Source: Rhodothermales bacterium | GTDB taxonomy: Bacteria > Bacteroidota > Rhodothermia > Rhodothermales > Bin80 | DNA length: 64,000 nucleotides | NCBI GenBank assembly: GCA_028278205.1 | Contig: JANQES010000127.1 | Location: forward strand, 44,881-108,880 | Reading direction: 5' to 3' | Shown: positions 54,756-62,724 of the stretch, one piece after another | Numbering within the stretch: the first letter of the stretch is position 1 | Layout: each line of letters opens with the position of its first letter | Position numbers and translations under genes: made by a program | The notes under the pieces: generated by a model | What the model was told of the DNA's origin: nothing | The model's database searches: none | What the model saw: the letters and a program-made list of their open reading frames with translations, nothing else

Positions 54756-56054
54756 TTCCAGCCCGAGCGTCTCGAAGAGATCAGGCGTGCCGTGGAGCCA
54801 GAACGCTGTGCCGATCTCCGCCAGCCACCGTTCCCGAATCGTATCGTTGACCTGCACGCGGCTGTCGCCCCAGTAGCCGTTGCCGCCGTCAGGCCCCCAC
54901 ATCGCCTGGCTGTGCCAGTCCACATTGATGTAGGCGACGGCGCGGATCACGTCGGCGTTTTGGTGGATGAAGGCGAAGAACGGGCCGAACCACTCGTCCC
55001 AGATCTCATCGGCTGTTTTGGCGGTGAAGTTTTTGCCGTCGTTCGGCGGGCTATAGGCCAGCTTATCCAGATCGTAGCCCTGCGGCGTTGCCTCGGCGAT
55101 CAGGACCGGCTTGTTGTGCGCCCGCGCGAAGTCGAGGAAGGCGTTTTGGACGGTTTGGTCGAAGATGAAATGCGACGTGCCCATCCAATCGACGTAGTCA
55201 TCACCCGGATACCACACCTCAAGGGGCAGGTCGTTGTAGGTGCCGTATTTGTAGGTGGCCGATTGCCAGACCGTCGCGAAGTTGGTCGCGCCCTGCGCCC
55301 GCAGCCGGTCCACGATGTGTTTCCAGGCGGCGATGAAGGGTTCAGGTTCGTAGTGATTCCACGGGCCGTCGAACTCGTAGCCGATGCGCAAAAAGACCGG
55401 CCTGGCCGCCCGTTGGATAAAAGCGCCGAGCCGGTCGATTGCCGCATCGTGGGTGCCGTCGATGATATGCGCGAGGTTGGTGCCGCTGTTATCGACGATG
55501 TAGAGCCCGATAGCCAGCACCGCCTGCGGATCGGCTTCCAGGTTTTGCGCGGCGTTGACGTCGCCCGCGCCCCAGTCTGCGGGTGCTTCGAGGCCGTTCA
55601 AAAGCGAGGGCTCCGTCTCGCTGATGTTGGTATAGGTCGTCACGCCGCCGGGCTTGAGGCCGAGGGCCGCCTTGTAGCCGGCGATAGCGCCCAGGTCTTG
55701 TCCGATGATCAGCAACGTCTTTCCGGCAGGCGGCGTGAATTTCCCCCCGATAGCATTGATCGTCGATGCCTCCTGCTCGGTGGGCGGCGCCTCGCCCTCC
55801 GGCGTTGCCTGGCAGGCGAGGAAACACACCGCGAGCACAACAGGCAGGGCAACGTGTCGCAGTGTTTTTGGCAGAAACCGGAAAAATTCCCCTCCTGGAC
55901 AGGAGGGGAGTGAGGGGTGGTCGATCTCAACCCTGGAAAAAGCATCCAAACGCTTCGATTTTCCGCGCCGTGGGCGATCAACCACCCCTGTCCCCTCCTG
56001 GACAGGAGGGGAACTTATTTTTGCACGTTTTCCTGGTTGAAAACAAAAGTTCAT
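54747..56054 (-). CDS. GH26-like lipoprotein hydrolase with a repeat inside its 5' end
   Basis: The 435-residue product overlaps the preceding gene by four bases (ATGA). Its lipobox (LAVCFLAC) falls at residue 81, because residues about 14-57 are translated from the 131-bp repeat at 55884-56013. The mature part resembles GH26-type TIM-barrel hydrolases: KTLLIIGQDLGAIAGYKAAL, FLRIGYEFDGPWNHYEPEPF (acid/base Glu) and NKPVLIAEATPQGYDLDKLA (nucleophile Glu). The likely activity is on mannan, mixed glucan or xylan-type chains; this is inferred. The insert puts 66 residues before the hydrophobic core, so export may be impaired. No ATG, GTG or TTG exists between the repeat and the signal. Confidence 0.75.
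   Translation of the reverse strand: MNFCFQPGKRAKISSPPVQEGTGVVDRPRRGKSKRLDAFSRVEIDHPSLPSCPGGEFFRFLPKTLRHVALPVVLAVCFLACQATPEGEAPPTEQEASTINAIGGKFTPPAGKTLLIIGQDLGAIAGYKAALGLKPGGVTTYTNISETEPSLLNGLEAPADWGAGDVNAAQNLEADPQAVLAIGLYIVDNSGTNLAHIIDGTHDAAIDRLGAFIQRAARPVFLRIGYEFDGPWNHYEPEPFIAAWKHIVDRLRAQGATNFATVWQSATYKYGTYNDLPLEVWYPGDDYVDWMGTSHFIFDQTVQNAFLDFARAHNKPVLIAEATPQGYDLDKLAYSPPNDGKNFTAKTADEIWDEWFGPFFAFIHQNADVIRAVAYINVDWHSQAMWGPDGGNGYWGDSRVQVNDTIRERWLAEIGTAFWLHGTPDLFETLGLEEF
55884..56013. repeat. 131-bp CCCCTCCTGGACAGGAGGGG element, copy 2 (inside a gene)
   Basis: This is an inverted copy of 43128-43260 with the same terminal hairpins and the same interior order. It lies entirely within the 5' coding part of the GH26-like lipoprotein gene without a stop codon in that frame. 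The two copies are about 12.6 kb apart in opposite orientations. Confidence 0.85.
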
Positions 56055-57229
56055 CCCGCCACCGTGGCCTGCGTTGCGGTAGACGAGAGCGTTTCTTCGA
56101 TCGGCGGCAGCGCGTCCGGGCGGGGTGAGCGGGCGCGAATCATGTACGCCTCGATGAAGCCCCGGTGCTGGTCGGGCCGTTCCGCCGCTTCGATGATGCG
56201 GGCGTGGTCGAGGCTGTTGACCCGGTCGTTGGCGGCGCGCAGCGCATCCATCGAAATCTTGAGCGCCACGTCCACGGGCATGCGTTCGGGGTTGATGTCG
56301 ATGCCGAAGTAGCCCTCGTAGCCGTGCATCTTGAGCGTGTAAAGGCCGGCTTCCATCTGTTCGGGCGAGATCAGGCCCACGTTGAGATCCTGGTCGTAGT
56401 TGCCCAGCGGCTGGCTGTTCCAGTGCGTATGCGCCAGGCGGCCTTCCGAGAGCGGCCAACTCAGGGCGTAGGGCAGGTCTTCGTAGCCCATCAAAAGGTG
56501 CCCGATCTCCGGATTCATGCACAGGAGTTTGTGGCCTTCATTGAGCAACTGACGGTTTTCGTCGTGCGTCAGCATGTCCTCGACCTGGCGGCCCAGCAGC
56601 ACGCCCTCCGGCGTCGTGCTGTAGAGGATGCGTCCGCGCGGCTCGTACGGCTTGGGCTCGAAGGCGATGCGCACGCCCGGCGAGGCGTCCATCGCCTCGG
56701 CCAGGCCTTCGGCGAAGCGCCGCCGCATCGCCGCCATGTCGATGCCGAAAGGATTCTCATAGCCATCGATGCCTGGCCAGACCACCGAGAAGTCGCAATC
56801 GAGTTCTTTGGCGAGCGCCAGCGACTGGGCCGTGCGGTCGATGGCAACCCGGCGCACTTCGGGAATGGGGTTCGAGAGCGAGCCGAATTCGAACTGCGCA
56901 TCATAGAACAGCAGCGGAATCACCGTGACGAGGCGGATGCCGGTGTCGCGGGTGAATTGCTGCCAGACGTGCAGGTTGGCTTCGTTGATTTCGTTGGGGT
57001 AGTGGGCTTCGAGCGCCGCCAGCCCGTAGTCTTTGAGCGAGGCTGCGATCTCCAGACGGGCCTCCAGCGGCAGATCCGGCTTGTATTTGGCGTGGAAGCG
57101 GGTATCGCCCGGCGAAAAGAACCAGATGCCGGCGGTGAACCGCAGATCCAGTTCAAACGAGTTCATGTGCGCGATGAGCGCCTCGGGCGCGCGAGGTTGG
57201 GCCTGGGTGCGAAGGTCTTGAAAAGGCAT
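56051..57229 (-). CDS. Xylose-isomerase-like TIM-barrel protein
   Basis: The 392-residue cytoplasmic protein has the fold of xylose isomerase/AP endonuclease 2. Metal-site candidates are seen in order: RIAFEPKPYEPRGRILY (Glu), LCMNPEIGHLLM (Glu and His), LAHTHWNSQ (His) and YFGIDINPERM (Asp). The N-terminus (TAGIWFFSPGDTRFHAKYKP) resembles Bacteroidota and Planctomycete sugar isomerases, not classical XylA, whose motifs differ. It is first in the minus-strand sugar operon and divergent from the LacI gene. Isomerisation of a pentose or 6-deoxyhexose released by the downstream GH43 is likely, but the exact sugar is unknown. Confidence 0.82.
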   Translation of the reverse strand: MPFQDLRTQAQPRAPEALIAHMNSFELDLRFTAGIWFFSPGDTRFHAKYKPDLPLEARLEIAASLKDYGLAALEAHYPNEINEANLHVWQQFTRDTGIRLVTVIPLLFYDAQFEFGSLSNPIPEVRRVAIDRTAQSLALAKELDCDFSVVWPGIDGYENPFGIDMAAMRRRFAEGLAEAMDASPGVRIAFEPKPYEPRGRILYSTTPEGVLLGRQVEDMLTHDENRQLLNEGHKLLCMNPEIGHLLMGYEDLPYALSWPLSEGRLAHTHWNSQPLGNYDQDLNVGLISPEQMEAGLYTLKMHGYEGYFGIDINPERMPVDVALKISMDALRAANDRVNSLDHARIIEAAERPDQHRGFIEAYMIRARSPRPDALPPIEETLSSTATQATVAG

Positions 57230-57318
57230 GGTATCAGATTTCGGGCTGGTTGACGAAGGTCGTTGGCATTGCGGGTCTGTGTTGACTGAAATGATTGAAT
57301 CGATAAATAATGTTCAAA

Positions 57319-57332
57319 TTGCATAAGTGCAA
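57319..57332. promoter_or_regulatory. Palindrome TTGCATAAGTGCAA in the divergent promoter region
   Basis: A 14-base sequence with perfect 5-base arms lies 90 bases upstream of the isomerase-like gene. The whole gap 57230-57503 is AT-rich, in contrast to the genes around it, and should hold both promoters. This may be an operator for the neighbouring LacI-type regulator. Confidence 0.4.
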
Positions 57333-57439
57333 ATCATTCACTGAAAATTTTCTAAATAATGATAATTTTTAATAAAAAGATTCGATTAAGCACTATAATG
57401 GTCTTGTGCAATAAATCGAAAAAAGATGATTTGGAAAAA

Positions 57440-57453
57440 TTGAAACGGTTCAA
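57440..57453. promoter_or_regulatory. LacI-type operator TTGAAACGGTTCAA
   Basis: A 14-base palindrome with a central CG and one mismatched pair in each half is the usual layout for LacI-family sites. It lies just upstream of the LacI gene, between the divergent genes, so autoregulation and control of the isomerase/GH operon are both plausible. Confidence 0.55.
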
Positions 57454-57503
57454 TATATTGATTATTGAAAAAGATCGTGATGTATCCAATCAACAGTAAA
57501 TCC

Positions 57504-58562
57504 ATGGCGAAGAAGCCTACGATCAGCGATGTGGCTAAGAAGGCGGGCGTCTCTACGGGAACCGTCTCTGCCGTGCTCAACGACCGCCCGACGGTGCGCG
57601 AGGCAACCAAGAAGCGCGTGGTGGCCGCCATCCAGGACCTGGGCTATCAGCCGTCGCCCTCGGCCCGGATGCTCGGCGCCGCACAGGCCAGCAACAACGT
57701 TCTGCATAAGAGCGTCGGCCTCATCGTCAAGGAGATGGACAGCGCTTTTTATGCCGACCTCATTATGGGCGTGCGTAACCAACTCAGCGAGCGCGGCTAC
57801 ACCACCTTCGTCTGTAGCTCGGAAGGCGACTACGAAGAAGAGGGCAACCTGATCGAGGTCTTGCGCAGCCGTTTCGTCAACGGGATCATCATCGCGCCCA
57901 TCGTGCATGAGCAAGTAGACCTGACCCACCTCTTTATGCTCAAGCAAGCGAATTATCCGTTTGTGTTGTTTGAGGAGGTGCCGGGGCTTCAGGTTAACGT
58001 CATCGAAATCGATAATGTGAAGGCCTCGCAGAAAGCCGTCAGCTATTTGATTGACAACGGGCACGAACGGATCAAGCATGTGGCCGGCCCGCCCTATACC
58101 AAGCACAGTCGCGACCGTATCCTGGGCGTTCAGAAAGCCTTCAGCCATTCACGGCTGGTCTATACCGATGACGTCATCGTTCCCGGCGGGGCGCGTCTGG
58201 AAGATGGCTATCAGGCAGGCCTGGCCTTGTTTAAAGACCGCCCCGCCGGGGAACGACCGACGGCGGTGACGTGCTTCAACGACGACGTCGCTATGGGCGT
58301 GATGCGGGCGCTGGCCGAACTCGGCATCGGCGTGCCGGAGGAGGTTTCGGTGATCGGTTTCGATGACATCCAGCCCGCCGCCTACCTGTCTGTGCCGCTG
58401 ACCACGGTGCGGCAGCCCGCGCGCGAAATGGGCTGCAAAGCCGCCGAATTGCTCGTCAGCCAGCTCGAAACAGAAGAGGGGGTTCCGCCCCGCCGCATCA
58501 CGCCGGAAGCCGAACTCGTCGTGCGGGATTCCACCCGTGCTCTTTGCGATGTGGGAGGGTGA
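57504..58562 (+). CDS. LacI-family transcriptional regulator
   Basis: The 352-residue repressor has an N-terminal helix-turn-helix (TISDVAKKAGVSTGTVSAVL) and hinge (RVVAAIQDLGYQPSPSAR). A periplasmic-binding-like effector domain follows (SVGLIVKEMDSAFYADLIMG, TAVTCFNDDVAMGVMRALAE, VSVIGFDDIQPAAYLSVPLT). A monomer sugar or oligosaccharide is the expected effector. It is divergent from the sugar operon and most likely represses it through the palindromes in the shared gap. Starts at ATG 57480 or TTG 57465 would add 8 or 13 residues; MAKKPTISDVAKKAG is the usual opening. Confidence 0.93.
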   Translation: MAKKPTISDVAKKAGVSTGTVSAVLNDRPTVREATKKRVVAAIQDLGYQPSPSARMLGAAQASNNVLHKSVGLIVKEMDSAFYADLIMGVRNQLSERGYTTFVCSSEGDYEEEGNLIEVLRSRFVNGIIIAPIVHEQVDLTHLFMLKQANYPFVLFEEVPGLQVNVIEIDNVKASQKAVSYLIDNGHERIKHVAGPPYTKHSRDRILGVQKAFSHSRLVYTDDVIVPGGARLEDGYQAGLALFKDRPAGERPTAVTCFNDDVAMGVMRALAELGIGVPEEVSVIGFDDIQPAAYLSVPLTTVRQPAREMGCKAAELLVSQLETEEGVPPRRITPEAELVVRDSTRALCDVGG

Positions 58563-58627
58563 AGTTCTTCTTCTCAGGGAGGAGCCGCGGTTTTTTACCC
58601 CATTTAAATAACAACGAGCATAAGTCT

Positions 58628-58664
58628 GTGGCTACATCCCCTTGAAAATAAGAAATGTAGCCGC
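58628..58664. terminator. Bidirectional hairpin between LacI and PheRS-like genes
   Basis: GTGGCTACAT (58628-58637) pairs with ATGTAGCCGC (58655-58664) with one G-T pair, around a 17-base loop. It sits between convergent genes and could serve both. No strong T-tract is present on either side. Confidence 0.5.
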
Positions 58665-58678
58665 AAACTTTAGTTGCG

Positions 58679-59809
58679 TCATCGCGGCACGGCCCATTCC
58701 ATGCATGCACCCTGGTGAACAGCCCGGTAGACGAGATCCCGGATATCGTTGGCTTCCTCGCGGGTGAGCGTGCGCGCGGGATCGCGAATCACCAGCCGCA
58801 GCAGCACATTCTTCTGACCGGCCTGCATGCCCATGCGGGCGTGCGCCGCAGGCGGCAGGTCTGCGTACGCCATCTCGTCGAGCACGTCTACGCTTTCGAG
58901 TTGGTCGAGATGCTCGTGCATGGCTTCCCGGATGCGGTCGCCGAGTTCTTCGGGGGTCGTCTCTGCCTCGACGGCCACCGAGAGGTCGCGCTGTATTGCC
59001 GGTTGGCTGGAGACCGGGACGTACGGCGCCAGGTCGAGCATCTGCCGGGCAATGCGCGAGTCTTCAGCGCGCAGCAGCCGGATGTCGTCGATACCCTTTC
59101 GCAGCATCAGAAGACGGTCCAGGCCCAGCCCCATCGCCAGCCCCGACGTCTCTCTGATATCGAGCCCCGCCTCTTCGAGCAGGTGCGGCGCCGCCATCCC
59201 ACACTCGCCGATTTCGACCCAGTCTCCGCCGGCCTCTCCGGCGGCTACTTCGATTTCGAGGCCGCCGGTGGTGTAGGGATGCTCCGTAGGCACGACCCGG
59301 TGGCGGCGTCCGGGCAGGGCTGCTTCGACCACGGCCTGCACCATATCGAGCAGGTCGTCGTGGTCCAGCCGGCCCCGTTTGATCCGCCAGAGGTCGAGTT
59401 GATGCGGCTCGCCGGTGTGTAGCCGGTCGATGCTGTCGCGTCGATAGACCAGGCCGGGGCAGATCAGCAGGACTTCGTCCGGGGGATCGAGCGCCAGCGC
59501 CCGGAGCAGGCCGGGGATGGCTGCCGACATCGAGGTGCGCAACAGCACGCGGGGCGTGACGTAGCGGGTGTACCGCGCGTCGCGGGCTGCGCCTTCGGGC
59601 GGGTAGCCCAGCCGGTCGTAATTTTCGGCGACGGATACGACCGGATTGGCCCGGTGCAGGTGGCGATGACATTGCCAGCGATGCGCCAGGGCTTCATGGA
59701 TCGTCTCGACGAGCTGCTGCATGGCGTGCGGCCCCTGAAGCGCGTCGGTCAGGTCGCGTAAGTGGAGAGCGCGTTCGAGGGCTTCGTAGGAAAGAATTGG
59801 AGGATTCAT
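58679..59809 (-). CDS. Single-chain PheRS-like class II synthetase paralog
   Basis: The 376-residue protein joins a PheS-type catalytic core to an FDX-ACB domain in one chain, the layout of mitochondrial PheRS. Motif 2 is PGLVYRRDSIDRLHTGEPHQ (Arg 123/124), with WVEIGECGM and motif 3 GLAMGLGLDRLLMLRKG near 223-239. FDX-ACB spans about 265-375 (QRDLSVAVEAETTPEELGDR). The stretch equivalent to the phenylalanine pocket (FPFTEPS in bacterial PheS) is HPYTTGG, so specificity has probably changed. It lacks the PheS N-terminal tRNA-binding coiled coil. It is unlikely to be the housekeeping enzyme, and its substrate is unknown. It is monocistronic, with a structured leader. Confidence 0.8.
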   Translation of the reverse strand: MNPPILSYEALERALHLRDLTDALQGPHAMQQLVETIHEALAHRWQCHRHLHRANPVVSVAENYDRLGYPPEGAARDARYTRYVTPRVLLRTSMSAAIPGLLRALALDPPDEVLLICPGLVYRRDSIDRLHTGEPHQLDLWRIKRGRLDHDDLLDMVQAVVEAALPGRRHRVVPTEHPYTTGGLEIEVAAGEAGGDWVEIGECGMAAPHLLEEAGLDIRETSGLAMGLGLDRLLMLRKGIDDIRLLRAEDSRIARQMLDLAPYVPVSSQPAIQRDLSVAVEAETTPEELGDRIREAMHEHLDQLESVDVLDEMAYADLPPAAHARMGMQAGQKNVLLRLVIRDPARTLTREEANDIRDLVYRAVHQGACMEWAVPR

Positions 59810-59857
59810 GACATTCCTCTGGAGTTTGGCGTTGCAATTTCAGTGCAGGCCGAAATG

Positions 59858-59985
59858 AAAAACCCCCGGGATCAGGTCCAGGGGGCGACGCGGCGGCCAA
59901 ACGCCAGAAGAGCCGAAGTGCTTATCGCAAAATTACATTACACAGCGGCTCGTGCCACCCGGACCTCGTCAGGGACCCGGGGGCC
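59858..59985 (-). promoter_or_regulatory. Candidate attenuator leader of the PheRS-like gene
   Basis: On the minus strand a CCCCCTGG...CCCGGGGG stem (59863-59885) followed by TTTTT stands 49 bases ahead of the ATG. About 75 bases further upstream, 59961-59983 reads CCCCCGGGTCCCTGACGAGG plus TCC and can pair either locally with GGTCCGGGTGGC or with GGACCTGATCCCGGGGG of the terminator. Mutually exclusive stems of this kind are typical of attenuation. GGGTGGCAC recalls a T-box core but the rest does not fit. The remaining gap up to 60207 shows nothing clear. Confidence 0.4.
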
Positions 59986-60207
59986 GTTAAATCGTGTGCT
60001 ATGGAGAAGGCAGAGACGCATCATTGAGCAGGTTGATATAACACATTTACGGATTGAATGATCAGCCGGTTTCGTAGCCCTCGTCGATACAGGCCGTCTC
60101 TGACGTTTGCCGGTCCAACGACGTGACCGAAAAGGGATCATCCTCTATTTATATATACGACAAATCGCCTCTGGTCGGGTCAGTTGCCTGTATGCCTTGC
60201 CTGAATC

Positions 60208-60288
60208 GAGAGGATGAAAGGGAGAAAGGGGGAGAGGGAGACAAAACTTAAAAATCCCCCTTTCTCCCTCTCGCCCTTTCTCCCTCTC
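60208..60288. repeat. CTTTCTCCC-word inverted repeat
   Basis: Left arm GAGAGGATGAAAGGGAGAAA continues to 60240 in purine words, and the right arm (60256-60288) is CCCCCTTTCTCCCTCTCGCC and similar. It lies downstream of the LytTR gene and upstream of the PheRS-like leader. The word is shared with the hairpin at 33025. Confidence 0.8.
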
Positions 60289-60333
60289 AATCTTGAATGC
60301 GTACAGCCAACTTAAAACGCTCTATATCCCGTC

Positions 60334-61143
60334 TTATTCCAGATCTCTTTTTAGTGCCTGGATGCCCAATCGATCTGCCAGCTTTCCCCAGCGGCTACGG
60401 CTTGCCTTGAGGTGTTTGCCATTGCGAAGACGCACCGCGTAATCCCCGCCCGGTTTAGAAAGGAGTGTTTCGATCTCGTCGAGCCGGACGATGGTGCTGC
60501 GGTGGATGCGGAAGAACTGATCCGGAGGCAGGTGGTCTTCGAGCCGCTGCATCTGCTCTCGCACGAGCAGTTCGTCTTCGCCCACGTGCAGATAGACGTA
60601 ATTGCCGCTGGCCGAGATGAACGAAATCTTGCTGATCGGTACGATCCGGAGTTGCCCCCGCATCTCTACGGCGATACGTTCCAGGTACTTTGTCGGGGCA
60701 GGTTCAGGCCCGGCAGGGGCAGGCGACGCTACGGCTTGCAGGAGGGCCTGGAGCCGGTCGCGCAGTTCGTCGGTAGCGTGCCGGGCCAGGTGCTGCCGGG
60801 CGCGCGTGAGCGCCTGCTCGAAACGCTCGTCGTCGAAGGGTTTGAGCAGGTAGTCGAGCGCGGCCACGTCGAAGGCCTCGACGGCATACTGGTCGTAGGC
60901 TGTCACGAAGATGACCGCCGGCATCCGGTGGGAGCCGACCTCTCGTACGACGTCGATGCCCGTCATTCCCGGCATCTGAACGTCCAAAAAAACCAGATCC
61001 GGTTTCAGCGTGCCGATGGCCGCGATGGCCTTGCGGCCCGTGCCTACCTGATCCACAATCTCGACGTCCGCCTCCCGGCTGAGCAGGCGTTCCAGGCGGC
61101 GGCGGGCACCCGGCTCGTCATCAACAATCAGCACACGGATCAT
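60334..61143 (-). CDS. LytTR-family response regulator
   Basis: The 269-residue protein has a receiver domain at residues 1-120 (MIRVLIVDDEPGARRRLERL; phosphorylated Asp 54 in DLVFLDVQMPGMTG; Lys in DYLLKPF), a Pro-rich linker and a LytTR DNA-binding domain from about 155 (RIVPISKISFISASGNYVYL, FFRIHRSTIVRLDEIETL). LytTR regulators bind pairs of short direct repeats on one DNA face. It follows the LytS-type kinase gene on the same strand after a word hairpin. Its targets are unknown; the direct repeats at 41251 and 41955 have suitable geometry but lie 19 kb away. Confidence 0.95.
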   Translation of the reverse strand: MIRVLIVDDEPGARRRLERLLSREADVEIVDQVGTGRKAIAAIGTLKPDLVFLDVQMPGMTGIDVVREVGSHRMPAVIFVTAYDQYAVEAFDVAALDYLLKPFDDERFEQALTRARQHLARHATDELRDRLQALLQAVASPAPAGPEPAPTKYLERIAVEMRGQLRIVPISKISFISASGNYVYLHVGEDELLVREQMQRLEDHLPPDQFFRIHRSTIVRLDEIETLLSKPGGDYAVRLRNGKHLKASRSRWGKLADRLGIQALKRDLE

Positions 61144-61223
61144 GGGTATGGATAACGATGGGTTTCAAGGATCAAGGTTCGCTAGCATTTCGACACGGTA
61201 ATTATGACGGGTCAACCGAAGCA

Positions 61224-61282
61224 TACTGCGTACTTCGTATTGCGTAAGGGTGTTCTCAATACGCAGTACGCAATACGAAGTA
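61224..61282. repeat. TACGCAA-word inverted repeat
   Basis: Left arm TACTGCGTACTTCGTATTGC (61224-61243) and right arm ACGCAGTACGCAATACGAAG (61261-61280) are complementary when shifted by one word. It fills the gap between the kinase and regulator genes, so the two-gene transcript would carry the stem. Confidence 0.75.
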
Positions 61283-61294
61283 GAATCGCTCTAC

Positions 61295-62482
61295 TTAGCC
61301 TTCGTTGACCGCGACGACCCGGTAGTCGGCGGCGGTATGGAAGGGCAACGACAGGTGGGCAATGACGCCTCCGCCCGGCGCCGGCGCCAGCGCAAAGTGC
61401 TGGTTCGTCCCGTAGAGCGCTTTCAGACGCTCCCGCGTGTTTTGCAGTCCGACGCCGTTGGAGGTCTTATAGGCGCCGTCCCCGCCGGGCGGCGGGGCCA
61501 GGCCCGGACCGTTGTCGCACACCATCAGGTGCAGGGTGTCGTCTTCGCGCCAGGCTCGCAGTTCGATGCGGCCCGGTCCTTCCAGTTGGCTCACCCCGTG
61601 CTTGATGGCGTTCTCGACCAGTGGCTGGAGGATCAGGTTGGGCACGAGGGCATCCCGCACATCCGGTGCGATCTCCTGCGTCACGCTGAGTTTGTCTTCG
61701 AAGCGGAAGCGCTGGATGTCCAGATAGCCGTCGAGAAACTGTAGTTCCTGGCCGAGCGTCACCTCGCGGGCGCCTGTTTCTTCGAACGTGTAGCGCAGCA
61801 TCTCGCTCAGTCTTGCGATCATGCGCCGGGCGTTGCGCGGGTTTTCCTCGAAATTATCCGAGATGACGTGCAGGGTGTTGAAGAGAAAGTGCGGATTGAT
61901 CTGCATGCGCAGGGTCTGCAAACGCGCTTCGGCCAGATGCGCCTGAAGCAGCGCGGCCTCTTTCTGGTTTTCCTGGTAGCGTAAAAAGTAGAAGCGCACA
62001 AAGCCCGCGAGAAGCAGGATAACGTACAGGGTAAACTCGCTGAGAACGTGAAATCCACTCAGGAAATCCAGGAGCGAGAGGGAACGCGGCGGGACGCCAG
62101 ACACCAGGGTATTCCAGAATAGGTGATCCATGAAATCGGCGACCACGGCCACGATGATCCCCACAACGATGTAGAGGGGCACCGTGCGTAGCCATCCATA
62201 CCGTTCCAGGGTGAAACGAGCCGTCATCCAGAAGATGAACGGCGTTATCGCGGCCCAGACAGCGTACTCCAGAAACGTCTGTAGCACCTCGCCCTCGCGC
62301 AGGCCCTGATTTCCAGAACGCGGATCGAAGGCGTCCTGCGCGAGGATGATCAGCGCAATAAGGCTCCAGAAAAAAACAATGACCGCACCGTCGATCCAGC
62401 GCCGGTGCATGGGGCGATGGTGTTGGGGGGCAGACCTCGTCTGTGTGGGCCTGTTGGCCGGGTAGATACCGTAGTTCATCAA
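61295..62482 (-). CDS. LytS/YehU-type sensor histidine kinase
   Basis: The 395-residue inner-membrane kinase has four hydrophobic segments (about 33-48, 72-88, 101-116, 148-166) and a short coiled region (QENQKEAALLQAHLAEARLQ). A His_kinase domain with QINPHFLFNTLHVI (His 198) follows, and a HATPase with PLVENAIKHGVSQLEGPGRI and GVGLQNTRERLKALYG. It phosphorylates the LytTR regulator encoded next. The membrane part has no recognised sensor domain. This kind of pair is common in Bacteroidota. Confidence 0.94.
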   Translation of the reverse strand: MMNYGIYPANRPTQTRSAPQHHRPMHRRWIDGAVIVFFWSLIALIILAQDAFDPRSGNQGLREGEVLQTFLEYAVWAAITPFIFWMTARFTLERYGWLRTVPLYIVVGIIVAVVADFMDHLFWNTLVSGVPPRSLSLLDFLSGFHVLSEFTLYVILLLAGFVRFYFLRYQENQKEAALLQAHLAEARLQTLRMQINPHFLFNTLHVISDNFEENPRNARRMIARLSEMLRYTFEETGAREVTLGQELQFLDGYLDIQRFRFEDKLSVTQEIAPDVRDALVPNLILQPLVENAIKHGVSQLEGPGRIELRAWREDDTLHLMVCDNGPGLAPPPGGDGAYKTSNGVGLQNTRERLKALYGTNQHFALAPAPGGGVIAHLSLPFHTAADYRVVAVNEG

Positions 62483-62724
62483 CGTAAAGCCTTAAATGTC
62501 TTATCGATTACATTTAACGCTAAGGTAGCGAAAAGGCTCTGCTGCTCAAACCGGGCTCGTGCTACTCACCCCAACGTGGTGCAGTTCGTCCCTCCGGTTG
62601 AGGCGTACCCTGTGGATACGAAGCCGTAACAAACAGACATCCATCCCAAACCTAAAAAGTCTGGAGACGTTTCAATCCGGCGTTGCGTCTTTTTCCGCCT
62701 TCTTAAACAAAGATGGTGAATACC

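Noticed and set aside
59940..60000. A genuine T-box riboswitch
   Set aside because: Only GGGTGGCAC resembles the T-box core; no specifier stem or AGTA-type bulge could be found, and the terminator is too far away. It is kept only as a generic attenuator candidate.
59938..60141. A leader peptide for the PheRS-like gene
   Set aside because: The 67-codon frame is not enriched in Phe or any one amino acid, so classical leader-peptide attenuation is not supported.
60001..60180. A tRNA gene upstream of the PheRS-like gene
   Set aside because: GGGCTACGAAACC looks faintly tRNA-like, but no cloverleaf arms or acceptor stem can be drawn.
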